The position numbers were made by a program, and so were the translations under genes. Shown in pieces: positions 1 through 7,829 of a stretch of DNA of 64,000 nucleotides (its first letter is position 1; each line of letters opens with the position of its first letter). Source of the stretch: Ectobacillus funiculus. Lineage in GTDB: Bacteria; Bacillota; Bacilli; Bacillales; Bacillaceae_G. The stretch lies in NCBI RefSeq assembly GCF_042429435.1, contig NZ_JBHMAF010000108.1, one strand, 5' to 3'. The notes beneath the pieces were generated by a model that was not told the origin of the DNA, ran no database searches, and saw nothing but the letters and a program-made list of their open reading frames with translations.

Positions 1-54
1 ACAAATGAAGAAGTAATGATTGCACGCGATGTTGTACGCATGGCTAATGTATAA
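1..54 (+). CDS. ackA: Acetate kinase, C-terminal end (partial)
   Basis: The window opens inside a plus-strand reading frame whose last 17 residues are TNEEVMIARDVVRMANV, then a TAA stop. The EEVMIARD run is the usual C-terminus of Bacillus acetate kinase, which makes acetyl phosphate from acetate and ATP. In B. subtilis ackA lies just upstream of argGH, and here too argG follows. Only the tail is visible, so the identity rests on a short match plus context. Confidence 0.65.
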   Translation, partial: TNEEVMIARDVVRMANV

Positions 55-60
55 GAAAAA

Positions 61-84
61 AGACGGGATATCCCGTCTTTTTTC
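61..84 (+). terminator. Intrinsic terminator after ackA
   Basis: The inverted repeat AGACGGGATATCCCGTCT is followed directly by a run of T. It lies 7 bases after the ackA stop. Confidence 0.85.
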
Positions 85-90
85 ATTTGT

Positions 91-162
91 GCTGTAGGAA
101 AGTATAAATTTCCAGCCGGAAGCAAATTCGACGTAGTGAGAAGTTTTAGGAATACAGTATAA
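91..162 (+). repeat. 134-bp dispersed repeat, 5' half
   Basis: This copy matches the family consensus from GCTGTAGGAAAG through AGGAATACAGTATAA, including the two hairpin arms. The 3' half (CTACGCCTCTGTC... terminator hairpin) is replaced by unrelated sequence. It starts 7 bases after the T-run of the ackA terminator and points the same way as ackA. Confidence 0.85.
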
Positions 163-260
163 CGTTTCGGATCATTGCTTAGACCACAGGCTGCCTTCTC
201 TCGAATAATTTCCAGTACAAAAAGGAATGGCAGTTGCAGCCATGTTCTTTAGGGTAAGTA

Positions 261-269
261 TGGTATAAT
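261..269 (+). promoter_or_regulatory. Extended -10 promoter candidate for ecsC-family gene
   Basis: TGGTATAAT gives a TG-N-TATAAT extended -10 element about 80 bases before the next start codon. No good -35 hexamer lies at 16-18 bases, which extended -10 promoters tolerate. This is a visual call only. Confidence 0.45.
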
Positions 270-351
270 ATTAGGAACTATGTGGTAAAAAAAGGATGGT
301 GCAGGGCAAGCCTGGGCCAAGCAACGCTTTCTCAGATAAGGAGCTGATACT

Positions 352-1188
352 ATGCCATTAACAGAACGGGAGCAAAAGGTTTGGAATGAAATTCAAAGCT
401 GGGAGTACCAATTATCGCAGCAGGAATCAACCGACTTTCAAATGCTGTATGACAAATGGGTGAATGCGGCTGTAAATGGAATACCGGCTGGTAAGAGGCT
501 GGAGGTTTTTGCAAAAGTGGATCAATGGCTGTTTCATTTACATGCGTTTATTCAAAGCTCACAATCGCAGTTAGATGCGAGAGGGCGTATTTTATCAGAG
601 GCACGTTTATTTAATGAGCATATTGAGCACCTTGAAGAGCTTCGTACATTATCTATTGATCAGCTTATTTATATTACAGAGCATCAAATTGCCCGTCATC
701 GTGTCTATTCTTTCTTACAGGGTGGAGCGACGGGAGCTGGGGGCCTCTTATTGCTGAGTGCTGATCTTCCACTCATGCTTACTTTAAATTTGAAGGCTGT
801 TCAGCTGATCGCAACTACGTATGGATATGATGTGAATAAACCTTATGAGATGATGCTTGCTTTAAAGGTGTTTCATGTAGCCATCTTGCCAGCGAGATTA
901 CAGCGCTATGCTTGGCATGGATTACTGGATGAAATGAACGAGGCAGGAGATATGCCATTTTTTTATGCAGGAGAAGACAAAATTGTAGGTGCAGAGTCCT
1001 GTCAGGCGCTTTTGAAGCAGACGCTTAAAACGTATATTATTTATATGCTTCGCCGCAAGCTCGTTCAAGGGATCCCGCTTCTTGGAATTGCGGTTGGATC
1101 GACGGTAAACTATCGATTAACCCGCACTGTCACAGAGTTTACCCATCGCTTCTATCAGATGCGGTATTTGCTTGAGAAACAAAAATAA
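352..1188 (+). CDS. EcsC family protein
   Basis: The 278-residue protein resembles the EcsC family, named after the third gene of the B. subtilis ecs operon, whose biochemical role is unclear. The N-terminal half is charged and helical. A glycine-rich hydrophobic stretch around residues 124-150 (GGATGAGGLLLLSADLPLML) and a second near residues 235-255 (RRKLVQGIPLLGIAVGSTV) may contact membrane. The ATG is preceded by AAGGAG at a good distance. It stands alone, with its own terminator overlapping the stop codon. The family assignment comes from the D-LPLM / GGATG pattern and overall length; no catalytic motif is evident. Confidence 0.7.
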   Translation: MPLTEREQKVWNEIQSWEYQLSQQESTDFQMLYDKWVNAAVNGIPAGKRLEVFAKVDQWLFHLHAFIQSSQSQLDARGRILSEARLFNEHIEHLEELRTLSIDQLIYITEHQIARHRVYSFLQGGATGAGGLLLLSADLPLMLTLNLKAVQLIATTYGYDVNKPYEMMLALKVFHVAILPARLQRYAWHGLLDEMNEAGDMPFFYAGEDKIVGAESCQALLKQTLKTYIIYMLRRKLVQGIPLLGIAVGSTVNYRLTRTVTEFTHRFYQMRYLLEKQK

Positions 1189-1217
1189 GCTTCTGCCCCA
1201 GCAGAAGCTTATTTTTT
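1185..1217 (+). terminator. Intrinsic terminator of ecsC-family gene
   Basis: A perfect 12-bp stem (ATAAGCTTCTGC / GCAGAAGCTTAT) with a 4-base loop is followed by T6. It overlaps the stop codon of the gene. Confidence 0.85.
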
Positions 1218-1230
1218 ATGTTCAAAAAAC

Positions 1231-1283
1231 AAAGGATAAGTGCAGCTCGGTCTTCGAGCCCGCCAATCGGTGAGTTTTCTGTA
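1231..1283 (+). repeat. 134-bp dispersed repeat, 3' fragment
   Basis: Only the end of the repeat is left: AAGGATAAGTGCAGCTCGGTC, then CTTCGAGCCCGCCAATCGG and TGAGTTTTCTGTA. The 5' hairpin half and part of the middle are missing. It lies 14 bases after the T-run of the preceding terminator, in the same direction as the gene. Confidence 0.7.
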
Positions 1284-1383
1284 TTAAAATAAGAAATGAT
1301 GCATAGGGAACAATGAAGATACTTACAGCTTTTTACCCTCTGTAAGCAGCATGTAATGAGAATGAAATGTGGGCGCTGATGTA

Positions 1384-1701
1384 TTATGAGTGTGTTTTTT
1401 CAGCAGATATATCCTGATGTATACGATACCACAGCCATAAATCATTAATAACAGAAGCGAGATTAGCAATTTCTGAATTTAATCTGCAGGAAATCCCAAA
1501 ATCTGCTTCATGATCAAGCTGATGCTGCTTTTGGTTAATTGTTTGTTCCAGTTCTTGAATACGATCAGGAATATGTCCGCGTATGCTTTCCCATTTCAGT
1601 AAAATGTGCTGCTGATCTTGCTTTGGTATTTTATCCCAGTCTTCTTGTAAATCAGGAACTTCAATGCCTAATCGTTCATCTAATATAAAATAATGTTTCA
1701 T
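1384..1701 (-). CDS. Conserved small protein of unknown function
   Basis: A 105-residue acidic protein is read on the minus strand, divergent from argG. I do not recognise a named family. The middle (about residues 45-75, IQELEQTINQKQHQLDHE) has the heptad look of a coiled coil, and the rest is predicted helical from composition; there is no signal peptide or membrane segment. A strong ribosome site (GGAGGGG) precedes the ATG by a normal gap, and the codon use matches its neighbours, so it is very likely a real gene. It shares the 180-bp intergenic space with the argG promoter. No function is proposed. Confidence 0.7.
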   Translation of the reverse strand: MKHYFILDERLGIEVPDLQEDWDKIPKQDQQHILLKWESIRGHIPDRIQELEQTINQKQHQLDHEADFGISCRLNSEIANLASVINDLWLWYRIHQDISAEKTHS

Positions 1702-1789
1702 GATTTCCCCTCCGTTTACCTATATTCTATACGAAAGGCTAGGCGAATTCGAAGGAATTGTCTGAAAAAAGAAAAGCGAAAAATAATTC

Positions 1790-1818
1790 TTGCGTGGTGG
1801 GCAAAAAGTTGGTAAAGT
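1790..1818 (+). promoter_or_regulatory. Putative sigma-A promoter of argGH
   Basis: TTGCGT and TAAAGT are separated by 17 bases. Both hexamers are imperfect, but the spacing is ideal, and the ARG boxes lie directly downstream, over the expected start point. Confidence 0.5.
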
Positions 1819-1825
1819 ATCACTA

Positions 1826-1858
1826 TGAATGAAAATGAATTTAGATGAATATTTATTC
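1826..1858 (+). promoter_or_regulatory. Tandem ARG boxes (arginine repressor operator)
   Basis: TGAATATTTATTC at 1846-1858 fits the ArgR/AhrC box core TGAAT-4 W-ATTC exactly. A weaker box, TGAATGAAAATGAAT, lies 20 bases earlier at 1826-1840. Two boxes about two helical turns apart over the start point of argG are what is known for arginine-repressed promoters. Confidence 0.65.
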
Positions 1859-1882
1859 TTTTAATATATAGGAGGATGTCAG

Positions 1883-3091
1883 ATGGGCAAGCAAAAATTA
1901 GTGTTGGCATATTCCGGAGGCTTAGACACTTCCGTTGCAATTAAATGGTTACAACAACAAGGTTATGATGTAGTAGCGGTAGGATTAGATGTAGGCGAAG
2001 GAAAAGACGTTGAGTTTATCAAGCAAAAAGCATTACAGGTCGGCGCAGTAGAATCTTATTCAATTGATGCAAGAAAAGAATTTGCTGAAGAGTATGTTCT
2101 TCCAGTGCTGCAAAGCCATGCATTATATGAAGAAAAATATCCACTTGTATCGGCTTTGTCACGTCCGTTAATTTCAAAAAAGCTTGTTGAGATTGCAGAG
2201 CAAGTAGGAGCGACTGCAGTTGCTCATGGCTGCACAGGAAAAGGAAACGACCAAGTTCGTTTTGAAGTTTCTATCATGGCTTTAAATCCGGATTTAAAAG
2301 TGGTAGCTCCTGTACGTGAGTGGAGCTGGTCACGTGAAGAAGAAATCGAATACGCGAAAGAAAACAACATTCCAATTCCAATCAATTTAGATAATCCATA
2401 CTCTATCGATGCAAACCTTTGGGGAAGAGCATGTGAGTGCGGTGTGTTAGAAGATCCATGGGCTGCTCCTCCAGAGGGTGCATACGATATGACAGCACCT
2501 CTTGAAGCAACTCCAGATCAAGCAGATATCGTTGAAATTGAGTTTAAGCAAGGTGTGCCGGTTGCATTGAACGGAAAAGCATACGAGCTTCATGAATTAA
2601 TTATAGAGTTAAATGATCTTGCTGGTAAGCACGGCGTTGGCCGCATTGACCATGTTGAGAATCGTCTTGTAGGTATTAAGTCCCGTGAAGTATATGAGTG
2701 CCCAGCTGCTCTTACTTTAATCAAGGCGCACAAAGAGCTAGAAGATTTAACATTAACGAAGGATGTAGCACACTTCAAGCCAATCATCGCTCATAAATTA
2801 ACAGAGCTTATCTACAATGGCCTATGGTTCTCTCCTTTGCATAAAGCGTTGCTTGCGTTCATCGAAAGCACACAAAAGAATGTAACAGGTACAGTGCGCG
2901 TGAAGCTATTTAAAGGGCATGCTATTGTAGAGGGCAGAAAATCTGAAAACTCTCTATATGATGAAAAGCTTGCAACATATACGAAAGCAGATGAGTTTAA
3001 CCATCAAGCAGCAGTCGGCTTTATCGAATTGTTCGGATTACCAACTAAGGTTTACAGCCAGCTGCATAATCAGAAGAAGGTGGAAGTGTGA
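1883..3091 (+). CDS. argG: Argininosuccinate synthase
   Basis: The enzyme joins citrulline and aspartate with ATP to give argininosuccinate, the penultimate step of arginine synthesis. The 402 residues match the family length. The N-terminal ATP pyrophosphatase motif LAYSGGLDTSVAI, the HGCTGKGNDQVRFE segment and NLWGRACECGVLEDP are all present. The ATG follows AGGAGG at good spacing. Its stop codon overlaps the GTG start of argH by four bases (GTGA), so the two are translationally coupled. Control is probably by the arginine repressor through the ARG boxes upstream. Confidence 0.97.
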   Translation: MGKQKLVLAYSGGLDTSVAIKWLQQQGYDVVAVGLDVGEGKDVEFIKQKALQVGAVESYSIDARKEFAEEYVLPVLQSHALYEEKYPLVSALSRPLISKKLVEIAEQVGATAVAHGCTGKGNDQVRFEVSIMALNPDLKVVAPVREWSWSREEEIEYAKENNIPIPINLDNPYSIDANLWGRACECGVLEDPWAAPPEGAYDMTAPLEATPDQADIVEIEFKQGVPVALNGKAYELHELIIELNDLAGKHGVGRIDHVENRLVGIKSREVYECPAALTLIKAHKELEDLTLTKDVAHFKPIIAHKLTELIYNGLWFSPLHKALLAFIESTQKNVTGTVRVKLFKGHAIVEGRKSENSLYDEKLATYTKADEFNHQAAVGFIELFGLPTKVYSQLHNQKKVEV

Positions 3092-4461
3092 AAAAACTTT
3101 GGGGCGGCCGCTTCACAGAAGGAGCCGAAGCGTGGGTAGAGGAATTCGGAGCATCCATTTTCTTCGATCAAGAGCTTGTGCTTGAGGATCTTGAAGGAAG
3201 TATCGCACATGTTACGATGCTTGCGAAATCCGGCATCCTTCCAGAAGAAGATGCGGCAAAGATTAAGGAAGGACTGCAAGTTCTTCTTGAGAAAGCAAAC
3301 AACAATGAATTGACATTTTCTGTTGAAAATGAGGATGTTCATTTAAACCTAGAAAAAATGCTAATTGAACAAATCGGCGAAGTGGGCGGTAAACTGCATA
3401 CTGCCCGTAGCCGTAATGACCAAGTTGCGACGGATATGCATTTGTACTTACGTAAGGAAGTTCGCGATATTATTGCTAAGCTGAAAGGGCTGCAAGAGGT
3501 GCTCGTGAAGAAGGCGGAGCAGCATGTGGAAACGATTATGCCAGGCTACACGCATTTGCAGCGTGCACAGCCAGTGTCGTTTGCGCATCATCTTCTTGCA
3601 TACTTTTGGATGCTGCAGCGTGATGTTGAGCGTTATGAGGATTCCTTAAAACGCATCAATCTTTCTCCGCTTGGAGCTGGTGCTCTTGCTGGTACAACAT
3701 TCCCGATTGACCGCAGCTACAGCGCGTCATTGCTTGGATTTGACGGCATTTATGAAAACAGCATGGATGCGGTAAGTGACCGTGACTTTATTCTAGAGTT
3801 TTTAAGCGGCTCTTCTATCTTGATGATGCACTTGTCGCGTTTTTGCGAGGAGCTTATTTTGTGGAGCAGTCAGGAGTTTCAATTCATTGAAATGAGTGAC
3901 AAATACTCTACAGGAAGCAGCATTATGCCGCAAAAGAAAAACCCGGATATGGCGGAGTTAATCCGTGGTAAAACAGGACGCGTGTACGGAAACCTATTTA
4001 GCCTGCTTACGGTTATGAAGGGTCTGCCGCTTGCCTATAATAAAGACTTGCAAGAGGACAAGGAAGGTATGTTTGATACGGTGAAAACAATTAAAACTTC
4101 TCTTCTTGTAATGGCAGGCATGATTGACACAATGAAAGTAAATACTGATAAGCTCGGACAGGCAGTAAAGCAAGACTTCTCTAATGCAACTGAAATTGCA
4201 GATTACTTGGCAGCAAAAGGTCTTCCGTTCCGTCAGGCGCATGAGGTAGTAGGACGTTTAGTGCTCATGTGTATTGAAAGGGGCATTTACTTATTAGATT
4301 TGCCACTTGAGACGTATCAAGAGGTATGTCCGTTGTTTGAGGCGGATTTGTATGATGTATTGGACCCGTATGCAGCAGTAAAGCGTCGTAATAGTGAAGG
4401 CGGTACTGGCTTTGATCAAGTGTGTCAAGCGCTTGAGAAAGCAAATGCAGTATTGGGATAA
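3088..4461 (+). CDS. argH: Argininosuccinate lyase
   Basis: This lyase splits argininosuccinate into arginine and fumarate, the last step of the pathway. The 457-residue length is typical. The signature loop GSSIMPQKKNPD near residue 280 carries the catalytic serine region, and TARSRNDQVATD (about residues 108-119) and GYTHLQRAQP (about 152-161) are family hallmarks. The start is GTG, overlapping the argG stop by four bases, with AAGGTGG just upstream inside argG. The operon ends at a strong terminator. Confidence 0.97.
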   Translation: MKKLWGGRFTEGAEAWVEEFGASIFFDQELVLEDLEGSIAHVTMLAKSGILPEEDAAKIKEGLQVLLEKANNNELTFSVENEDVHLNLEKMLIEQIGEVGGKLHTARSRNDQVATDMHLYLRKEVRDIIAKLKGLQEVLVKKAEQHVETIMPGYTHLQRAQPVSFAHHLLAYFWMLQRDVERYEDSLKRINLSPLGAGALAGTTFPIDRSYSASLLGFDGIYENSMDAVSDRDFILEFLSGSSILMMHLSRFCEELILWSSQEFQFIEMSDKYSTGSSIMPQKKNPDMAELIRGKTGRVYGNLFSLLTVMKGLPLAYNKDLQEDKEGMFDTVKTIKTSLLVMAGMIDTMKVNTDKLGQAVKQDFSNATEIADYLAAKGLPFRQAHEVVGRLVLMCIERGIYLLDLPLETYQEVCPLFEADLYDVLDPYAAVKRRNSEGGTGFDQVCQALEKANAVLG

Positions 4462-4469
4462 TAGGATAG

Positions 4470-4504
4470 AAAACAAGCCAAGGCATGTGCCTTGGCTTGT
4501 TTTC
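4470..4504 (+). terminator. Intrinsic terminator of argGH
   Basis: A stem of at least 14 bp (AAAACAAGCCAAGGCA / TGCCTTGGCTTGTTTT) lies 9 bases after the argH stop; the A- and T-rich ends make it potentially bidirectional. Confidence 0.85.
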
Positions 4505-4636
4505 ATTGTAAGAAAGTATAAATTTCCAGCTAGAAGCGAATTCGACGTGGTCGGAAATTGTAGGAATACAGTATCAGTGCAACTACGTCTCTGTCTTCGC
4601 CCAAGGGCAGGGCTCGCCAATCGACGAGTTTTCTTT
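4505..4636 (+). repeat. 134-bp dispersed repeat, full copy (array unit 1)
   Basis: A complete copy runs from ATTGTAAGAAAG to GACGAGTTTTCTTT. It starts right at the end of the argGH terminator. With the next copy it shares the variants CTACGTCTCTG and ATCGACGAG, which most other copies lack. Confidence 0.9.
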
Positions 4637-4770
4637 ACACTTTAAGAAAGTATAAATTTCTAGCTAGAAGACAATTCGACGTAGTGAGAAATTTTAGGAA
4701 TAAAGTATCAGTGCAACTACGTCTCTGTCTTCGCCCAAAGGCAGGGCTCGCCAATCGACGAGTTTTCTTT
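4637..4770 (+). repeat. 134-bp dispersed repeat, full copy (array unit 2)
   Basis: This copy abuts the previous one head to tail. Its inner hairpin arm reads AAATTTCT and the partner arm reads AGAAATTT, a paired change from the usual AAATTTCC/GGAAATTT, so the stem is preserved. Confidence 0.9.
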
Positions 4771-4785
4771 ATCTATATCATTCAC

Positions 4786-4896
4786 TTACAGCGCACTCTT
4801 TTCCTTTTCTTTGCTGCAAACGGCAAGGAAATCGCATTTTGCATAGCGAATAATATGTTCAGATACACTGCCGATTAGAAAGCACTTTACTGCATT
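4786..4896 (-). pseudogene. Universal stress protein, C-terminal remnant
   Basis: Read on the minus strand, this stretch encodes NAVKCFLIGSVSEHIIRYAK followed by CDFLAVCSKEKEKSAL and a stop. GSVSEH-(I)-I-R-A-KC is the conserved C-terminal end of UspA-domain proteins (the ATP-binding G-S-V-S region). Upstream in the same frame are two adjacent stops, and no start codon or ribosome site is present, so the first roughly three quarters of the gene are gone. It lies between the repeat array and ald. The remnant is clear, but I cannot tell when or how the front was lost. Confidence 0.7.
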
Positions 4897-5018
4897 TCAT
4901 TAAGATTGTGAAGTTGTAAACAAAGATCCAAAATAGGAAACGGGCCTTAAATATTTTTTCGTTTTGTTGCATATGCTAGCAGAAGACGAGCTTTTATTAT
5001 CTTAAGGGGGAAGGCGCA

Positions 5019-6134
5019 GTGCGAATCGGTATACCAAAGGAAGTTAAAAATAACGAAAACCGTGTAGCTATGACGCCAGCGGGGGTTATTCATCTCGTTG
5101 GAGGTGGACATGAGGTATATATTGAAACGGAAGCAGGGATTGGCTCCGGATTTACAGACAAGGAGTATGAAAAAGCTGGTGCTGTTATTGTACGTACGGC
5201 GCAAGAGGCATGGTCAATGGATATGGTGATGAAAGTCAAGGAGCCGATTCAAAGCGAGTACATTTATTTTCGGGAAGGATTAATTTTATTTACCTATTTG
5301 CATCTTGCAGCGGAGCTCGAGCTAACAAAAGCGCTGAGCGAGAAAAAGGTAGTTGGTATAGCCTACGAGACAGTACAGTTAACAAACCAATCATTACCAT
5401 TGCTGACACCGATGAGTGAAGTTGCAGGTCGAATGGCTACGCAAATAGGAGCCCAGTTTCTTGAAAAGCCCAAAGGAGGAAAAGGAATTTTACTTGGTGG
5501 GGTTCCGGGGGTGAAACGCGGTCAGGTAACCATTATTGGCGGAGGGGTGGCAGGTACAAATGCAGCGAAAATTGCGGTAGGTTTAGGTGCAAATGTGACG
5601 ATGATTGATGTAAATCCACAGCGTCTTCGTGAGTTGGATGATATTTTCGGTCATCGCATTACAACACTTATGTCAAACCCGTATAATATTGCCCATACGG
5701 TGAGAGAAAGTGATTTAGTAATTGGAGCTGTGCTCATTCCAGGCGCAAAGGCCCCGAAACTTGTAAGTACAGACATCATTCAGTCGATGGAGCCCGGCTC
5801 AGTAATTGTTGATGTTGCCATTGACCAAGGTGGTATTTTTGAAACGACGGATCATCTTACAACACACGACAATCCAACCTATATCAAGCATGGCGTTGTT
5901 CATTATGCTGTGGCGAATATGCCGGGAGCTGTGCCGCGTACCTCAACCATTGCCCTCACAAATGTAACGGTACCGTATGCAGTGCAAATTGCCAGAAAAG
6001 GCTACAAGAGAGCCTGTCTTGATAACGAAGCATTGCTAAAAGGGATCAACACATTAAATGGTCATGTCACATATCAGGCTGTTGCACAAGCGCATGACTT
6101 ACCCTATGTAGACGCAGTTACGCTTCTTTCGTAA
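5019..6134 (+). CDS. ald: Alanine dehydrogenase
   Basis: This NAD-dependent enzyme converts alanine to pyruvate and ammonia, and in Bacillus it is needed for alanine use and normal sporulation. The 371 residues match the family. Conserved stretches are the N-terminal MRIGIPKEVKNNENRVA, FTYLHLAAE (with the active-site histidine) and the NAD-binding IIGGGVAGTNAAKIA. The start is GTG, preceded by AAGGGGGAAGG; there is no better ATG. It is a single gene closed by a terminator. Confidence 0.95.
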   Translation: MRIGIPKEVKNNENRVAMTPAGVIHLVGGGHEVYIETEAGIGSGFTDKEYEKAGAVIVRTAQEAWSMDMVMKVKEPIQSEYIYFREGLILFTYLHLAAELELTKALSEKKVVGIAYETVQLTNQSLPLLTPMSEVAGRMATQIGAQFLEKPKGGKGILLGGVPGVKRGQVTIIGGGVAGTNAAKIAVGLGANVTMIDVNPQRLRELDDIFGHRITTLMSNPYNIAHTVRESDLVIGAVLIPGAKAPKLVSTDIIQSMEPGSVIVDVAIDQGGIFETTDHLTTHDNPTYIKHGVVHYAVANMPGAVPRTSTIALTNVTVPYAVQIARKGYKRACLDNEALLKGINTLNGHVTYQAVAQAHDLPYVDAVTLLS

Positions 6135-6136
6135 CA

Positions 6137-6173
6137 GCGCAAAGGACCCATTTTATCATAGGCCCTTTTGTGC
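6137..6173 (+). terminator. Terminator after ald
   Basis: GCGCAAAGGACCC pairs imperfectly with GGCCCTTTTGTGC across an AT-rich loop, starting 3 bases after the ald stop. The minus-strand T content is poor, so it serves ald. Confidence 0.6.
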
Positions 6174-6189
6174 ATGTTGTTATATAAGA

Positions 6190-6453
6190 TTAGCTGGCGT
6201 TATAACGTTTCCAGTCAATTTTTCGATAATCAAGTCCGGCAAGAAATAAAGTGAGTTCTGTTCTGCCATGATATACTGGTCTGCCTTTCCGATCCTTGCT
6301 TACTAGGACTATAGGAACATTTGGAAAATATGGTACAAATTTATCCCGGACTTGATTAATATAGTCGTCTGAATTATAAAATAGACCGTTTTCTACAACG
6401 GCAATTGCAAATGTCACACCTTCTTCTTGAATTAGAGCTCCTTCGAATTCCAT
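6190..6453 (-). CDS. Small conserved protein of unknown function
   Basis: An 87-residue protein is encoded on the minus strand just downstream of, and convergent to, ald. I do not recognise the family. It has alternating beta-type hydrophobic stretches (GVTFAIAVVENGLF, NVPIVLVSKDRKGRPVYHGR) and ends in KIDWKRYNAS; no membrane segment or signal peptide is seen. Upstream of the ATG a GGAAGGGGATC stretch gives a ribosome site. It may be transcribed after the M24 peptidase gene, which lies 107 bases upstream on the same strand. Function unknown. Confidence 0.65.
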   Translation of the reverse strand: MEFEGALIQEEGVTFAIAVVENGLFYNSDDYINQVRDKFVPYFPNVPIVLVSKDRKGRPVYHGRTELTLFLAGLDYRKIDWKRYNAS

Positions 6454-6560
6454 GATGTTTGATCCCCTTCCATAAATGCATTTCGTACATTTCGCTATAG
6501 AGAAGAGAAATTCCTTCTAGTAATGTATCGAAATATACAAAATCCACTGTAAAAAGATAA

Positions 6561-7661
6561 TTATTTTTTAATAATTTGTAATTCCTTTGGATATTTCGTC
6601 AAGATTTCTGTACCCTTTTTTGTTACATACACATCATCCTCAATACGCACTCCACCAATAGCAGGGACGTATATGCCAGGCTCAATTGTGAACACCATTC
6701 CCTCTTGCAAGGGGGTTGTGTTGGCATCCGTAACAGATGGATACTCATGCACGCTAATTCCTAAGCCGTGTCCGAGACGGTGCGGAAAATAATTTCCATA
6801 TCCAGCTTGCTCAATATGTGAGCGTGCAGCGCGGTCAATTGTATCGAATGGTACACCAGGCTTGCACATATCAATTGCTTTTTGCTGTGCATCGCGTACA
6901 GTATCATATATGCGTTTTTGTTCTTCTGTCACATTTCCGAATGCAACAGTGCGTGTAATGTCGGAACAGTAGCCATCGATAATTACACCTAAATCAAATA
7001 ACACAAAGTCACCACGCTGAATGCGGTTCGCACCTGGGGCGCCATGCGGCAGGGCTGAGTTTGTGCCAGTTAGCACCATCGTATTAAAGGCCATCTGTTG
7101 AATCCCTTTTTTCTTCAGTTCTGTTTCGATTGCTGCCAAAATTGTCAGCTCTGTTTTTCCTTCCGCGATTTCACCTACGCCTATTTCAATTGCATAGTCT
7201 GCCATATAGGCAGCTTGGCGTAAAATAGTAAGCTCCTGTTCATCCTTTATGAGGCGAAGCTCATGCAGTTTTGCTTCTGCAGCAATAAAATGAGCATTTT
7301 GAAACAGATTTTGAAGATTTTCATACCGTTCTACGTTTAAATGCTCCTTTTCGATTGCTGCTGTGTGAACACGAAGCCCTCTTTTTTCGATTGTCTTTGA
7401 GATGAGCGACCATATATTGTCAGTATCGCTGTATCCAATCACTTCGTGCATCCAGCCTGCATGCCGTGCTTGGTGCTCTTCCATTTTAGGACAAATTAAA
7501 ATTGGCTCACTTTCGGGAAAGATAAACAGTCCCAGCAGCCGCTCATGCGGCTCACAATAAAACTTGCTCAGGTAAAATACATTCGGTGTAGAGGTAAGGA
7601 ATGCTACATCGATATCGCGTTCCTGCAGCCAATGCATCAAATTTTGCAGCCGTTGGTTCAT
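6561..7661 (-). CDS. M24B family Xaa-Pro peptidase
   Basis: A 366-residue metallopeptidase of the creatinase/prolidase fold, likely cytoplasmic, removing residues next to proline. The N-terminal creatinase-like domain covers about residues 1-130 and the catalytic pita-bread domain follows. All five metal ligands can be seen: Asp in LFDLG, Asp in SDITRTV, His in HRLGHGLG, Glu in FTIEPGIY and Glu in VRIEDDV. It resembles B. subtilis YkvY-type dipeptidases more than the longer PepP. The ATG follows GGAGGG on the minus strand, and the gene is divergent from ytkL. Confidence 0.88.
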   Translation of the reverse strand: MNQRLQNLMHWLQERDIDVAFLTSTPNVFYLSKFYCEPHERLLGLFIFPESEPILICPKMEEHQARHAGWMHEVIGYSDTDNIWSLISKTIEKRGLRVHTAAIEKEHLNVERYENLQNLFQNAHFIAAEAKLHELRLIKDEQELTILRQAAYMADYAIEIGVGEIAEGKTELTILAAIETELKKKGIQQMAFNTMVLTGTNSALPHGAPGANRIQRGDFVLFDLGVIIDGYCSDITRTVAFGNVTEEQKRIYDTVRDAQQKAIDMCKPGVPFDTIDRAARSHIEQAGYGNYFPHRLGHGLGISVHEYPSVTDANTTPLQEGMVFTIEPGIYVPAIGGVRIEDDVYVTKKGTEILTKYPKELQIIKK

Positions 7662-7829
7662 ATCTCAACCCTCCCTTGTTTCGTTATTATAACTTTACTG
7701 TTTCTCTGTTGCGATGACAAGAGAGTAAGTGTTAAAAGGGATAAAAGATTTAAAGGATTTGTTTTGAAACCTAGAGAATTTGTTTATAGAATAGAAGGGG
7801 TGAAGAAAGATTTTAAGGAGGAAAACGAA

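Noticed and set aside
4294..4620. A recurring antisense peptide (ASPALGRRQRRSC... AGNLYF) read from many repeat copies, for example at 4294-4620, 13267-13449, 23831-24067 and 48251-48595
   Set aside because: It is simply the minus-strand translation of the 134-bp repeat, which happens to be open in one frame. There are no ribosome sites, the ends differ at every locus, and truncated copies break it.
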